From: a virus
Strand: one strand, 5' to 3'
Virus record (IMG/VR): IMGVR_UViG_3300021479_000021
Coordinates: 1-60,448 of that record
Length of the DNA stretch: 60,448 nt
Shown here piece by piece: positions 52,388 to 60,448 of this stretch. The translations under genes were made by a program, and so were the position numbers. Numbering within the stretch: the stretch's first letter is position 1; every line of letters begins with the position of its first letter. The notes beneath the pieces are model-generated. The model saw nothing but the letters and a program-made list of their open reading frames with translations, had not been told where the DNA came from and searched no databases.

Positions 52388-52747
52388 ATGAAGTATTTAG
52401 ATTCTTATGATCCCGATAATGATAATAGCGTAGACTCATTTGATGAGTTTATGATGAATGCTATAAATAAACGTCAAGCAGAAAATCCTACTCATCAAAT
52501 ATCCAAGAAAACAGTTCCAATTAAGAAAGAAATAAAACCTAAACAGGAAGTTAAACCATTAAAAGAAATAGCTAAGATTATTGTTTTTGATATATCAACC
52601 GGTATAATTGATATCTCATTATATGGTAAAAGAAGAAGATATGAAGGTGCCAGCCTTTATATAAAAGAAGAGTTAGAGAAATATATTAAGAATAACAGAA
52701 AAACTAAATTTTTTAATATACTCAAAGATCTTAAAACTATTTCCTAG
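52388..52747 (+). CDS. Unknown 119-residue protein
   Basis: Acidic N-terminus (SYDPDNDNSVDSFDEF), basic middle with a KKEIKPKQEVKP linker and a compact C-terminal domain. It overlaps the convergent nuclease gene by 4 nt. Function unknown. Confidence 0.65.
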   Translation: MKYLDSYDPDNDNSVDSFDEFMMNAINKRQAENPTHQISKKTVPIKKEIKPKQEVKPLKEIAKIIVFDISTGIIDISLYGKRRRYEGASLYIKEELEKYIKNNRKTKFFNILKDLKTIS

Positions 52748-53511
52748 TGAAGGAACCAAATACCATTTTCAACTTTTTGCTCTAAACTGTTTTCTAATGG
52801 ATCCGGGATATTTTTAAGAAAATCAATATTAGTCTTTAATTCAATAGCATCTATTGAAACAATATAGTCATTTAAATTGTAAACATTTATATCCTGATTC
52901 GGTATCAAAAAAGCAACAGTTTCGTAAATATTCAGATTCGCATCATAATGAACAATTATCTTATAGAATTCTTCCGGAACGGCTACAGAATCTTTTGATA
53001 TTGTCTTTAAGCCTGGTTTGAGAATACCGCCAGCGAATATAAATAGGTCACCTTTAGTATCAGACCATGTTCTACATTGGGTTTCTAATTTTTTCCATAT
53101 ACCTTTATTAAATCCAGAGACTTGTGGAGATATATTACTTAGAAAAAAACATTCTTCCATGGCCGTTTTATTAAAACACATATCAGCCTGACAAGCAAGA
53201 TGTCCTCTATCATAACCGTTATTCGTATAATCGGTTGTTTTGACATGTACACCTACAATTAAAGAATCTGGTACAAAATGATCTACTCTAGCTAAAGTAC
53301 ACTGAGACATGTCTTTTGTAAGATGATAATAAGAACAGAAGGCCTGTCTATATTGTTGAGAATAAAGAACCGAATAATATTTATGTTTAAGTGTTTGTGT
53401 CTTCTGTGCTGTATAAGGTTGAAGATATTCAACATCAACAACTGTTGGTGTTTGATAACCAAAATTAATTGATATTAGTAGAAATGATATTATAATTGAT
53501 AATTTTTTCAT
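52744..53511 (-). CDS. Exported DNA/RNA non-specific endonuclease (NucA/EndA type)
   Basis: 255 residues. A signal peptide (MKKLSIIISFLLISINFGY) is followed by the beta-beta-alpha-metal nuclease signature YDRGHLACQADM (DRGH with the catalytic His, near residue 100), and 30 residues later NISPQVSGFNKGIWKKLE with the metal-binding Asn. Such secreted nucleases degrade DNA outside the cytoplasm. A phage gene for it may help degrade periplasmic or extracellular DNA, or competing phage DNA. Confidence 0.85.
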   Translation of the reverse strand: MKKLSIIISFLLISINFGYQTPTVVDVEYLQPYTAQKTQTLKHKYYSVLYSQQYRQAFCSYYHLTKDMSQCTLARVDHFVPDSLIVGVHVKTTDYTNNGYDRGHLACQADMCFNKTAMEECFFLSNISPQVSGFNKGIWKKLETQCRTWSDTKGDLFIFAGGILKPGLKTISKDSVAVPEEFYKIIVHYDANLNIYETVAFLIPNQDINVYNLNDYIVSIDAIELKTNIDFLKNIPDPLENSLEQKVENGIWFLH

Positions 53512-53521
53512 TGTATATTTT

Positions 53522-53971
53522 TTAATTTTTAAAGGTACTTATATAATCACTACAGATACCATAAGCATTTATAATATCATAATCGAATCTTTCTGGAAGT
53601 ACACATATAGACATATCAGTAAGTTTTTTTCCTGGATATGTCCAAATGTATCCTTTAGACGTTAATGTAAAATCATCGTCTTGGTGCCAAAAATAATGAA
53701 TATTTTTATCATATAAAAATAATTCGTATAAAGATTCAATATTTTTTGCATGACACCATAACTTATCATTCATTAGAAAGGTTATATCTATTTCGTAATT
53801 AGGTTCGTCATGACCAAGGTACCATTTCTTATCTACATACCACACATCAATTTCTACTTCAAAACCAGCTTCTAATGCTGCCTGAATATATTCAGGACTG
53901 TTTTCGAGATCCTTTTTCTTTCCTTCTAAGTTTCCTCTATGAGATATTAATATCATTGATGTATTTGTCAT
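53522..53971 (-). CDS. Glycerophosphodiester phosphodiesterase-like (short)
   Basis: 149 residues. ISHRG then ENSPEYIQAALEAGFEVEIDV and YLGHDEP match the GDPD TIM-barrel opening (His, Arg, Glu, Asp, His residues in order). The barrel is about half the usual 240 residues, so it may be a truncated or specialised form. It is in the glycan gene cluster and overlaps the cupin gene. Confidence 0.7.
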   Translation of the reverse strand: MTNTSMILISHRGNLEGKKKDLENSPEYIQAALEAGFEVEIDVWYVDKKWYLGHDEPNYEIDITFLMNDKLWCHAKNIESLYELFLYDKNIHYFWHQDDDFTLTSKGYIWTYPGKKLTDMSICVLPERFDYDIINAYGICSDYISTFKN

Positions 53972-54272
53972 TTTCTACACAAGGTGTTTTTACAACTACT
54001 GTTACAGCATCTGTTATAGATGCAAAGTCTGTTGATTCGCCAGGCTCTATTGTTATTATTGAATCAGGCCCATAAAGAACATTATTCATTTTAACTGTTC
54101 CAGAAACTATTACAGTGATCTCTGTTGCTATTTTATGATGATGTCTTTCTTCTTTATCACCAGCTGTATACCTTTTTATAGCAGTTTCGAAGTCATTAGT
54201 TTTAAGCACTGATGGATTAAAGTTGCCAACGAACCATCCTCGGGTCATTTCGGAAAGATTATCTATTTTCAT
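53937..54272 (-). CDS. Small cupin protein
   Basis: 111 residues. EERHHHKIATEITVIVSGTV holds the cupin-1 motif with three His and a Glu, and PGESTDF starts cupin 2. Small cupins in sugar clusters often act as isomerases, epimerases or sensors. Overlaps the GDPD-like gene and precedes it. Confidence 0.75.
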   Translation of the reverse strand: MKIDNLSEMTRGWFVGNFNPSVLKTNDFETAIKRYTAGDKEERHHHKIATEITVIVSGTVKMNNVLYGPDSIITIEPGESTDFASITDAVTVVVKTPCVENDKYINDINIS

Positions 54273-54305
54273 GAGGATATATATGTGAAATAATAGGATA
54301 TTATT

Positions 54306-55667
54306 ATGTCAAATATAAAACTTGTGATTTTTGATTTAGATGGAACATTAATTGAGTCAACTAAAGAATTACATTACGAAGCTCTAAATAAAGCTTTATA
54401 TGAAATATCACCAAATTTTATAATTAATAAAAAAGAACATGAAGATATTTATGATGCTCTTTCAACTAAACAAAAACTACATTTGTTAACATTAAACAAA
54501 GGCCTTAATATAGATCATCATGATAAAATAAATAAAAGAAAACAAGAAATTACTTTTGAACTTCTAAAAAATCACATTTTCAATATAGACAGAACAGAAT
54601 TTCTAAAAGATTTAAAAAATGAAGGCTTTAAAATAGCCATTTGTACTAACTCAATTAAAAAAACTACTGGTATTATTTTAGAAAAATTAGGTATAACAGA
54701 ATTAGTTGATATTGTTTTTACTAATGAAGACGTTACTAAACCTAAACCAGATCAGGAAATATTCAATAAAGCAATTAATTATTTTAATATTGAACCTAAT
54801 GAATGTATAATATATGAAGATTCTAAATATGGTATTGAAGCAGCAGAAAAAACAGGAGCTTTTCTAAGAGTTGTTAAAGATGTTGATAAATTAAATACAC
54901 AGACCGTTAAAAAAGATATTAATGATTATAACATTAAAAATATGGAAATAAATATACTTATACCTATGAGTGGAAAAGGAAGTCGTTTCTTAGCAACACA
55001 TAAAGAACCAAAACCTCTTATAAAGATTAAAGAAAATTTGACCATGATAGAATTGGTCGTGAAAAATTTAAACATCAAAGGTAATTATATTTTTATAGTT
55101 CTTAAAGAACATTATGAAAAGTATGATTTACATAATGTGTTAACTAAAACTTCATCTAATGTAAAAATTGTAATCGTTGATTCAGTAACAGAAGGAGCTT
55201 GTTGCACATCCCTCTTGGCTAAAGACATAATAAATAATGATACACCTATATTCATAGCTAATTCAGATCAATATGTTGAAGATTGGAATCCAGAAGAATT
55301 TTTTTATAAAATACATTCAAATAATTTAGATGGTGGTATAGTTACCTTTAGAGACACTGATCCTAAATGGTCATTTGCAAAGATAGATGAAAATGGTATA
55401 GTAACAGAAGTTGCGGAAAAACGTCAAATTAGTGATATATCAACCGTGGGATTTTACTACTGGGTGAAGGGTTCTGATTATGTTAAGTATGCTGAACAAA
55501 TGATAAATAAAAATATAAGAGTAAACGGAGAATTTTTCATCGCACCTGTTTACAATGAAGCTATTATCGATAATAAAAAATTTACAACATTTGATATTAA
55601 AAAAATGTTCGGACTTGGCATACCAAACGATTTACAGATCTTTCTAAATTCTGGATTGATATACTAA
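54306..55667 (+). CDS. HAD phosphatase - nucleotidyltransferase fusion
   Basis: 453 residues, two domains. Residues 1-200: HAD phosphatase of the beta-phosphoglucomutase type (FDLDGTL, CTNS, KPKPD, YEDSKYGIEAA). Residues 215-453: sugar nucleotidyltransferase (LIPMSGKGSRF, then KEPKPLI and ANSDQYV). Together they could remove a phosphate and activate a sugar with a nucleotide in one pathway for capsule-like glycans. It is the only rightward gene in the glycan cluster. Confidence 0.85.
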   Translation: MSNIKLVIFDLDGTLIESTKELHYEALNKALYEISPNFIINKKEHEDIYDALSTKQKLHLLTLNKGLNIDHHDKINKRKQEITFELLKNHIFNIDRTEFLKDLKNEGFKIAICTNSIKKTTGIILEKLGITELVDIVFTNEDVTKPKPDQEIFNKAINYFNIEPNECIIYEDSKYGIEAAEKTGAFLRVVKDVDKLNTQTVKKDINDYNIKNMEINILIPMSGKGSRFLATHKEPKPLIKIKENLTMIELVVKNLNIKGNYIFIVLKEHYEKYDLHNVLTKTSSNVKIVIVDSVTEGACCTSLLAKDIINNDTPIFIANSDQYVEDWNPEEFFYKIHSNNLDGGIVTFRDTDPKWSFAKIDENGIVTEVAEKRQISDISTVGFYYWVKGSDYVKYAEQMINKNIRVNGEFFIAPVYNEAIIDNKKFTTFDIKKMFGLGIPNDLQIFLNSGLIY

Positions 55668-55747
55668 TCTTTAAACTTTCTTATCAAGGTTATTAGTTTT
55701 AAAAAATGTTTCTTTACCGTACTTATCAATCTTATAAACATCATTAC

Positions 55748-56395
55748 CTATATGTGTAGATGTAAATACAAATTATCATCATTTTCATATTTAACACAGC
55801 ACCATACAGGACTAAACTCTTCTTTAGCTTCGTTGAGAGTTTTCTCATCTGTTTTATATTTATTAACATCATCGATTAAAGGGTATTGTTCTTTATCGAG
55901 AAATTCTCCTTCACATTTTTTATTTAAATCATTGAAGTAATGCCACCGTTCACCTTTCTTTTTTACTGTAGACCACGAATTGTTATCATAATATGTATCT
56001 TCTATTCTTTGTGATAAAACTTTAGCACTATCTGGTACATTATTTTTAATAAGAAATTCCTTTAATTGACCTACATTTAAATTATGTTTATAACTTAAAT
56101 TTTCTTGATGTAATTGTTCAATTATCAAATCTTTAGCTGGTTTTGTCTTCTCAATCATTATCTCACAGATAACACCTAACGCTTCAGCTTTATTAAACAG
56201 AATATACATATCATCTTTACTCAAACAATTAATGACTACTTGAATATCATCTACTAAACAATCAACATTCTTTTTAGCTTGAGTTAGTGATAAACTACTA
56301 TGCTTACGAAGCAATTCCACAAGTGACACTTTTTGAAGACCTTCTTTCCATCCGGTAAAAACTACTCTGTATAATGTTTCAATTGCTAATTCCAT
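55748..56395 (-). CDS. Protein with L7/L12- or ClpS-like N-terminal domain
   Basis: 215 residues. Residues 10-75 (VVFTGWKEG, then LLRKHSSLSLTQAKKNVDCL and a later GV-x-CEI) resemble the C-terminal domain of ribosomal protein L7/L12 or ClpS. The remainder is charged and unknown. After the stop, another frame reads GNDVYKIDKYGKETFF to a TAA near 55672, as if two extra bases (TATA) broke the gene; the intact C-terminus might include it. Confidence 0.5.
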   Translation of the reverse strand: MELAIETLYRVVFTGWKEGLQKVSLVELLRKHSSLSLTQAKKNVDCLVDDIQVVINCLSKDDMYILFNKAEALGVICEIMIEKTKPAKDLIIEQLHQENLSYKHNLNVGQLKEFLIKNNVPDSAKVLSQRIEDTYYDNNSWSTVKKKGERWHYFNDLNKKCEGEFLDKEQYPLIDDVNKYKTDEKTLNEAKEEFSPVWCCVKYENDDNLYLHLHI

Positions 56396-56399
56396 TTGT

Positions 56400-56663
56400 T
56401 TATCTTCCTAATTTATCAATTTTATCTTTTTGATTTTTCTTATCGTTTTTATCAATATCATCGTAATAATAATCTTGTAATTCATATAAATAAAATATTA
56501 ATAATCCTACAAATCCACTAGCTGAAGATATTGTAATAATATGTATAAGTCTCATTTGATTTAAGAAAGGATCATTGAATGCTAATATAACTAGAAACAG
56601 CAATAAGCAAGTTAATGAAAAATATCGAACAAATATTATTAATATTTCAAGAACTTTTTTCAT
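56400..56663 (-). CDS. Small two-helix membrane protein
   Basis: About 87 residues from ATG 56663, with two transmembrane helices (YFSLTCLLLFLVILAF; IITISSASGFVGLLIF) and a charged C-terminal tail. A holin-like layout, but it is far from the lysozyme. Role unknown. Confidence 0.6.
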   Translation of the reverse strand: MKKVLEILIIFVRYFSLTCLLLFLVILAFNDPFLNQMRLIHIITISSASGFVGLLIFYLYELQDYYYDDIDKNDKKNQKDKIDKLGR

Positions 56664-56743
56664 GGTATATACATCATATAAAATTTTAAAAACATTTTGA
56701 CAAAATAACATATAAAAATTAAATTACCAAATTTTATTTAAAA

Positions 56744-57604
56744 TTATTTTCCCTTTCCACAGTCACCAGAGAACCTTCCTTCAAACTTTTCATAATTGAC
56801 ATCATGTAGAGATTTGTAAATACCATCGGTGTCTTTTATTTTATACTGCCCGGCTGAAGTATGCATATAAACAACACCATTCAAATTAAATTCAATATTG
56901 TTTATATTGTTCCTTTGTAATATCTTTTGTGAAAATATATGAGGACAAAATATTTTATCACAACTCAAGAATAAATCATACATGTATGTAAAAGCTTCAG
57001 TAAACTTTAAAATATTTTCGGCTGAAGAAATATGTAAATTATCACCGATACCACCAGAATACCCATTAATATGTCCGATATGATTTCTATGATACAAACT
57101 ATAGTAATTATTAAAATTACCAAATACGGGTAATTTATCATTAAATAAACAGAGATCTGGTCTAACCCTAACTATCACATCATATTCTTTACCACTGTTT
57201 TTTATGAGTTCACCACCACTATGTATTTTATAAAACATGGATAAGGTATTCTTCTTACGCACTAAACAATTAGAGTGGTTTATAGCTGGAATAAAAAACT
57301 CTTCGTATTGATCACTGAGTTGATCCAACCATGGCTCCTTTTCTATAAAATTTTCTAATAAGATATGTTCAGTTTTATATAACTCTTGAAGTTCATTTAA
57401 TTCAACCTTACCAGTCATTTCTATACCATGAGAAGAATCTTGAGATTTTATATCACCGGCCTGCCAATATCCAATTTGATCCCAGGTAGAAATAAAAATA
57501 TCTTCGTTTTTAATACCATAGGGATCCATGATATTTGTTTTGATTGATTCGAAAGCTGTTTTGTATTCACGAAGCATTCCTGTTAATAATAAAGCTACTC
57601 TCAT
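56744..57604 (-). CDS. Glycosyltransferase-like protein
   Basis: 286 residues. It shares with the protein at 58247 an opening VALLLTGMLREYKTAF, a DVFI-type ISTWD, SMFYKI and YDVIVRVRPDL. This pattern is typical of a family of putative viral glycosyltransferases with a nucleotide-sugar-binding fold. Likely adds sugar to phage or host surface. Overlaps the next gene by 4 nt. Confidence 0.6.
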   Translation of the reverse strand: MRVALLLTGMLREYKTAFESIKTNIMDPYGIKNEDIFISTWDQIGYWQAGDIKSQDSSHGIEMTGKVELNELQELYKTEHILLENFIEKEPWLDQLSDQYEEFFIPAINHSNCLVRKKNTLSMFYKIHSGGELIKNSGKEYDVIVRVRPDLCLFNDKLPVFGNFNNYYSLYHRNHIGHINGYSGGIGDNLHISSAENILKFTEAFTYMYDLFLSCDKIFCPHIFSQKILQRNNINNIEFNLNGVVYMHTSAGQYKIKDTDGIYKSLHDVNYEKFEGRFSGDCGKGK

Positions 57605-58230
57605 TCTATAAATCCTCTATATTTTTTTAAATGCTTCACTGTTGAAAATTGGTTCATTACATATCTATATTTTCTACGAGCGTTTAGCGAAAAAAGTATA
57701 TCCTCTTCTTCACCCCACACTCTGCTGATGTCTAAAGGTATATCAACCATTACATATTTCTTAGCCACCCAAAAACAGCCTGGTATATAGCTATAAGCTG
57801 CCAGGCTCGGATCATTATAATCAAATAGTTCATATCTTGGTATTGTTGGGTGATCCCAGGATATCCAGTCGTTGAACCTACGATTTTTAATATCTACCAC
57901 CTTATTCATGGCCACGTCCCAATCATTACCAAACTTTAAAAATCCTTCATACCAATCATCACAAAAAGAATAGTAATCATGAAAATAAACTACATTTTCA
58001 TACTTAGCTTTTTCTGTTATTAAATTCTTCTTTTTTGTAATCCAAGCATTTTTTATAGTTTCATCAAAGGGTATATGAACAACATCAGTATATTCTTCAT
58101 AAGTCTTCGTACCACCAACAATTATAAATTCATAGTTAGGAATATTTTGTTTCCTTATAGAATCAAGAATTTGTAGAATACGTTCTACTGGTGTATCATC
58201 TGTTGTTATTGTACCAAAAGTAAAATCCAT
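57601..58230 (-). CDS. Family-2-like glycosyltransferase
   Basis: About 209 residues from ATG 58230. FTFGTITTDD and YEFIIVGG open a GT-A fold, FHDYYSFCDDWYEGF holds a candidate DxD-like site, and PGCFWVAKK and WGEEEDILFSL match the acceptor and ED regions of GT2 enzymes. The longer start at 58284 overlaps the upstream gene. Confidence 0.65.
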   Translation of the reverse strand: MDFTFGTITTDDTPVERILQILDSIRKQNIPNYEFIIVGGTKTYEEYTDVVHIPFDETIKNAWITKKKNLITEKAKYENVVYFHDYYSFCDDWYEGFLKFGNDWDVAMNKVVDIKNRRFNDWISWDHPTIPRYELFDYNDPSLAAYSYIPGCFWVAKKYVMVDIPLDISRVWGEEEDILFSLNARRKYRYVMNQFSTVKHLKKYRGFIE

Positions 58231-58246
58231 ATGTTGTATATATTTT

Positions 58247-59011
58247 TTAAAATGCTTGCCTATAAGTTTCTCTATTATAACCATTAGGAATTACCCAATC
58301 TACCGGATATTCAAAGAAGAAAGGACTAACCGTATCTATAATTTTGAAATTATTTATAACAGTTAAATGATAACCCATTAAAGATTCCGGATGAAATATA
58401 CAACTTTGACAATATTCATCTAACCTAAGATAAATCTCTGAATACTTATTGATTATATTAGAATTTGAAATAGCAAACATATCTGTTAGAGCAAAAGAAT
58501 TAACATCTTTGAAATGCCAGTAAGTAGGCATTATTATATCACCCACTTTAGTATTGTTTAACTCATATTCAGTGAAGGATCTCTCAAAGAAACAATCCGT
58601 CCTCAATCGAATCACAATATCATATTTAACACCTGTTTTATATTCATGTTCTTTTTTAAGTTCATTACATTTATAAATTTTATAAAATTGATTAACGATA
58701 GAAAAAACACTCACTTCTGGTCTTTTATTATATGAATAAACAGGATTTGGAATAATTACTTGATTATCTATAATATAATTTATTGGATTGTAAAGTTTTA
58801 TTATATCTGTATCATCTTCATCAGGCGTACTACTTGATGAAACATATAAAAACACATCAGCATTTAAAGGTTCGATTACATATCTCCTTAGAAATTCTGC
58901 GGTATGCCTGAAATTTCTTAGTTTACCGGAAACACAAATAGCAACTTTGAAATTGTTTAAAGGCTTTAATACATCACCTTCTCTTAAGTCTTGTACAGTT
59001 TTATCAGTCAT
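58247..59011 (-). CDS. Glycosyltransferase-like protein
   Basis: About 254 residues. FKVAICVSGKLRNFRHTAEF, ADVFLYVS, YDIVIRLRTDCFFE are the equivalents of the motifs in the protein at 56744. Start ATG 59011 is chosen because the frame to 59053 would overlap the 3' extension of the HtrL-like gene. Confidence 0.6.
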   Translation of the reverse strand: MTDKTVQDLREGDVLKPLNNFKVAICVSGKLRNFRHTAEFLRRYVIEPLNADVFLYVSSSSTPDEDDTDIIKLYNPINYIIDNQVIIPNPVYSYNKRPEVSVFSIVNQFYKIYKCNELKKEHEYKTGVKYDIVIRLRTDCFFERSFTEYELNNTKVGDIIMPTYWHFKDVNSFALTDMFAISNSNIINKYSEIYLRLDEYCQSCIFHPESLMGYHLTVINNFKIIDTVSPFFFEYPVDWVIPNGYNRETYRQAF

Positions 59012-59153
59012 AATTGTATTTATTTCAAACAAAAATATATCTTTTATCATCAAAAGGTCTCATATCAGCATCACCATGTTTCGGATTTTCATAATAAGGC
59101 CATTTATTTGCTTTGATAGGAAAATATATTTTTTTAGACAAAAATTTCAGAAA

Positions 59154-59972
59154 CTAAGTTTGAATAAATCTTAAAAAATTATCATACCAATCTGCCTGGT
59201 AAGCTTCTATCTTATCCTTATTTTCAAGATATACAATAGCGAAAACGGATTGTTCACAATCAATAAGGTTTTTATTTAATGCCCGTTCTAAGACTTCTGT
59301 ACATTTTTCATCAAACCAATTAAAAGCTTCTGAAGTACCAGGTATACAACCGGCACCAAACCGGTTTGTATGAGATTTAAAAAACCATTCCAAATTCAAA
59401 TCTCTTTGCTCAGGAAGACTCCTACACAATAATCTTATCCTATTATCATCCAATATTTTTATCTTCTCATCATTAGGATAATAAGCATTTAAAAGAGTCT
59501 CTGGAAAATGTTGATGACATATACCAGCATCCACCCACATAAAATAGTTACTTTTAAATAAATTTTCTTTAATAACCTCACAAACAATAGGTACTTTAGA
59601 ATGAATTACTACACTATAATAAGGCGAGCAAACTTCAGGAACATCTGGTAGAACCAAACCATTTCTGAAATTAGGATCATACATTATCTCTTTTATTCTT
59701 TCAAAATACTTATATGCTGGTAAGTCAGGTATTTCTATTTGGACAATTTTAGTGTATTTTAATTCTGGATCAATCTTTAATCTTTCTTGCTTTACAAAAT
59801 CAATAGTTTTCTCCTGTACATAAATATACATAGAACATTTTAATGATAACATATTCTTAAAATATCTAAGATATTCTTCCCAGCTTCTTACATAATTACT
59901 CCATAGATGTCTATCAACATCGAATAAGCCGGTTACTATGGTACAGTTAGTATTAAACATTAAAAACTTCAA
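59154..59972 (-). CDS. HtrL/YibB-like putative glycosyltransferase, with in-frame TAG extension
   Basis: 272 residues. TIVTGLFDVDRHLW, a SMYIYVQEKT segment, SKVPIV, NYFMWVDAGICH and a late region with Asp/Glu follow the HtrL_YibB family found in polysaccharide loci. The TAG at 59154-59156 is followed in the same frame by 42 more codons (FLKFLSKKIYFPIKANKWP ... RPFDDKRYIFV) to TGA 59025-59027, with no start of their own. Readthrough or a recent nonsense mutation is likely. Confidence 0.7.
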   Translation of the reverse strand: MKFLMFNTNCTIVTGLFDVDRHLWSNYVRSWEEYLRYFKNMLSLKCSMYIYVQEKTIDFVKQERLKIDPELKYTKIVQIEIPDLPAYKYFERIKEIMYDPNFRNGLVLPDVPEVCSPYYSVVIHSKVPIVCEVIKENLFKSNYFMWVDAGICHQHFPETLLNAYYPNDEKIKILDDNRIRLLCRSLPEQRDLNLEWFFKSHTNRFGAGCIPGTSEAFNWFDEKCTEVLERALNKNLIDCEQSVFAIVYLENKDKIEAYQADWYDNFLRFIQT

Positions 59973-60448
59973 TAAATTTTTTCTATTTGATAATAATCAT
60001 CATAAAATTTGAATTTGAAATTTTTTGCACTTTTTTGTTTACCCTTAATAACTGCTGATATGTTACTTGATAAAATGTTTAATTCTTTACACGCTTCTGT
60101 GAACGAATCAAATATTTTTATAAAATTACCATTTTTATCCAATTGTATTATCTTCTTTCGAATACTTGAAGGTCGTTTATTATTAGCACATATAGGACAA
60201 CCACAACCTCTAGTTCTTACAGATACACTAGTTAAATATGGTGGATGATTTAAACCAGCTGGACAATCCCAATAAAACTTTTCTGTGACACCAAAAGTAA
60301 TACTATCTGGTGATACACTACCATTATGTTGACTATTCCATTGTGAAGCAACTTCTGGGTGTGTAAACACAATACTTTTTTCTTTTTTGCTAGTATTAAT
60401 AAAAATATTAGTTTCTTTTCTATCTTTTTCATAATCAAAATTAACAGA
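59969..60448 (-). CDS. Zinc-ribbon / NUMOD1 homing-endonuclease-associated protein, cut by window edge
   Basis: At least 159 residues; the frame is open beyond the right edge, so a GTG at 60370 is not necessarily the start. One treble-clef-type repeat is complete: HPEVASQWN ... WDCPAG-x-NHPPY ... RGCGCPICAN (DUF4379-like). The C-terminus (QLDKNGNFIKIFDSFTEACK, then NISAVIKGKQK) is a NUMOD1 DNA-binding helix-turn-helix. No nuclease core is visible in the part present. Overlaps the HtrL-like gene by 4 nt. Confidence 0.75.
   Translation of the reverse strand, partial: SVNFDYEKDRKETNIFINTSKKEKSIVFTHPEVASQWNSQHNGSVSPDSITFGVTEKFYWDCPAGLNHPPYLTSVSVRTRGCGCPICANNKRPSSIRKKIIQLDKNGNFIKIFDSFTEACKELNILSSNISAVIKGKQKSAKNFKFKFYDDYYQIEKIY

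Noticed and set aside
56400-56663. Holin
   Set aside because: Two membrane helices fit, but the gene is in the glycan cluster, 43 kb from the lysozyme, and such small membrane proteins are common.
1692-59156. Genome-wide reassignment of TAG to an amino acid, as in some crAss-like phages
   Set aside because: Many genes here end in TAG at the expected place (for example 5169, 6074, 7477, 12337, 34268), and no CUA tRNA is in the window. Only two internal TAGs make sense as readthrough.

Overview
The window looks like part of the genome of a large, AT-rich tailed bacteriophage infecting a member of the Bacteroidota. Phage origin is shown by a T4-type large terminase (27700-29928), a 1,610-residue candidate structural protein, a GH108-type lysozyme, free-standing homing-type endonucleases, one tRNA and dozens of tightly packed small genes of unknown function. 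A Bacteroidota host is suggested by promoters of the form TTTG-N19/21-TAnnTTTG, weak Shine-Dalgarno sites, and an exported protein with four BACON-like repeats and a C-terminal type IX secretion (T9SS) sorting domain (23448-24962).

Layout. 1-6000: small unknown genes, a GIY-YIG protein, a duplicated gene family (1225-2410), an I78-like inhibitor and an HD (p)ppGpp-hydrolase-like protein. 6000-13000: exported proteins (papain-like/CHAP, CAP-like, GH108 lysozyme) mixed with a NUDIX protein and small genes; three copies of a phage promoter motif lie here. 13000-16450: a TnpB-like RuvC nuclease with a hairpin-rich 3' end, a strong promoter followed by a hairpin with no gene between them (possible small RNA), and an operon of membrane protein, ABC-type ATPase, small protein and array-associated protein that runs into a CRISPR-like array. 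16450-26950: candidate capsid-targeted proteins, tRNA(CAU), a nucleotidyltransferase, a PTH2-like protein, a PD-(D/E)XK-like protein and the BACON/T9SS protein. 26960-39100: packaging and virion genes (terminase, AAA ATPase, retropepsin-like protease, giant structural protein). 39093-52750: small regulators, a second AAA ATPase, a large ankyrin protein, metallopeptidases. 52744-60448: exported nuclease, then a glycan cluster (GDPD-like, cupin, HAD-nucleotidyltransferase fusion, four glycosyltransferase-like proteins) and a partial NUMOD1 protein.

Most striking observation. Three paralogous small genes (5706-6056, 15937-16284, 26333-26617) each end inside a 36-nt repeat that continues downstream as a CRISPR-like mini-array with exactly 30-nt spacers (5725-5826, 16152-16450, 26301-26384). 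One spacer of the middle array (16254-16283) is identical over 30/30 nt to positions 19860-19889 of this same phage, inside the opposite-strand nucleotidyltransferase gene, so an array transcript would be antisense to that mRNA. No cas gene is visible. This looks like a phage-encoded guide or antisense array system tied to a dedicated small protein. A TnpB-like nuclease 2 kb away is a possible but unproven partner.

Other themes. At least nine proteins share an N-terminal motif like the T4 capsid-targeting sequence (M-K-x-[YF]-x-K-[TSN]-[FY]-E-x-F), three of them with a common SWCI domain, which suggests a set of proteins packaged in the head and injected. Several genes carry apparent frameshifts or in-frame stops close to one end, which are real decay, recoding or assembly error.
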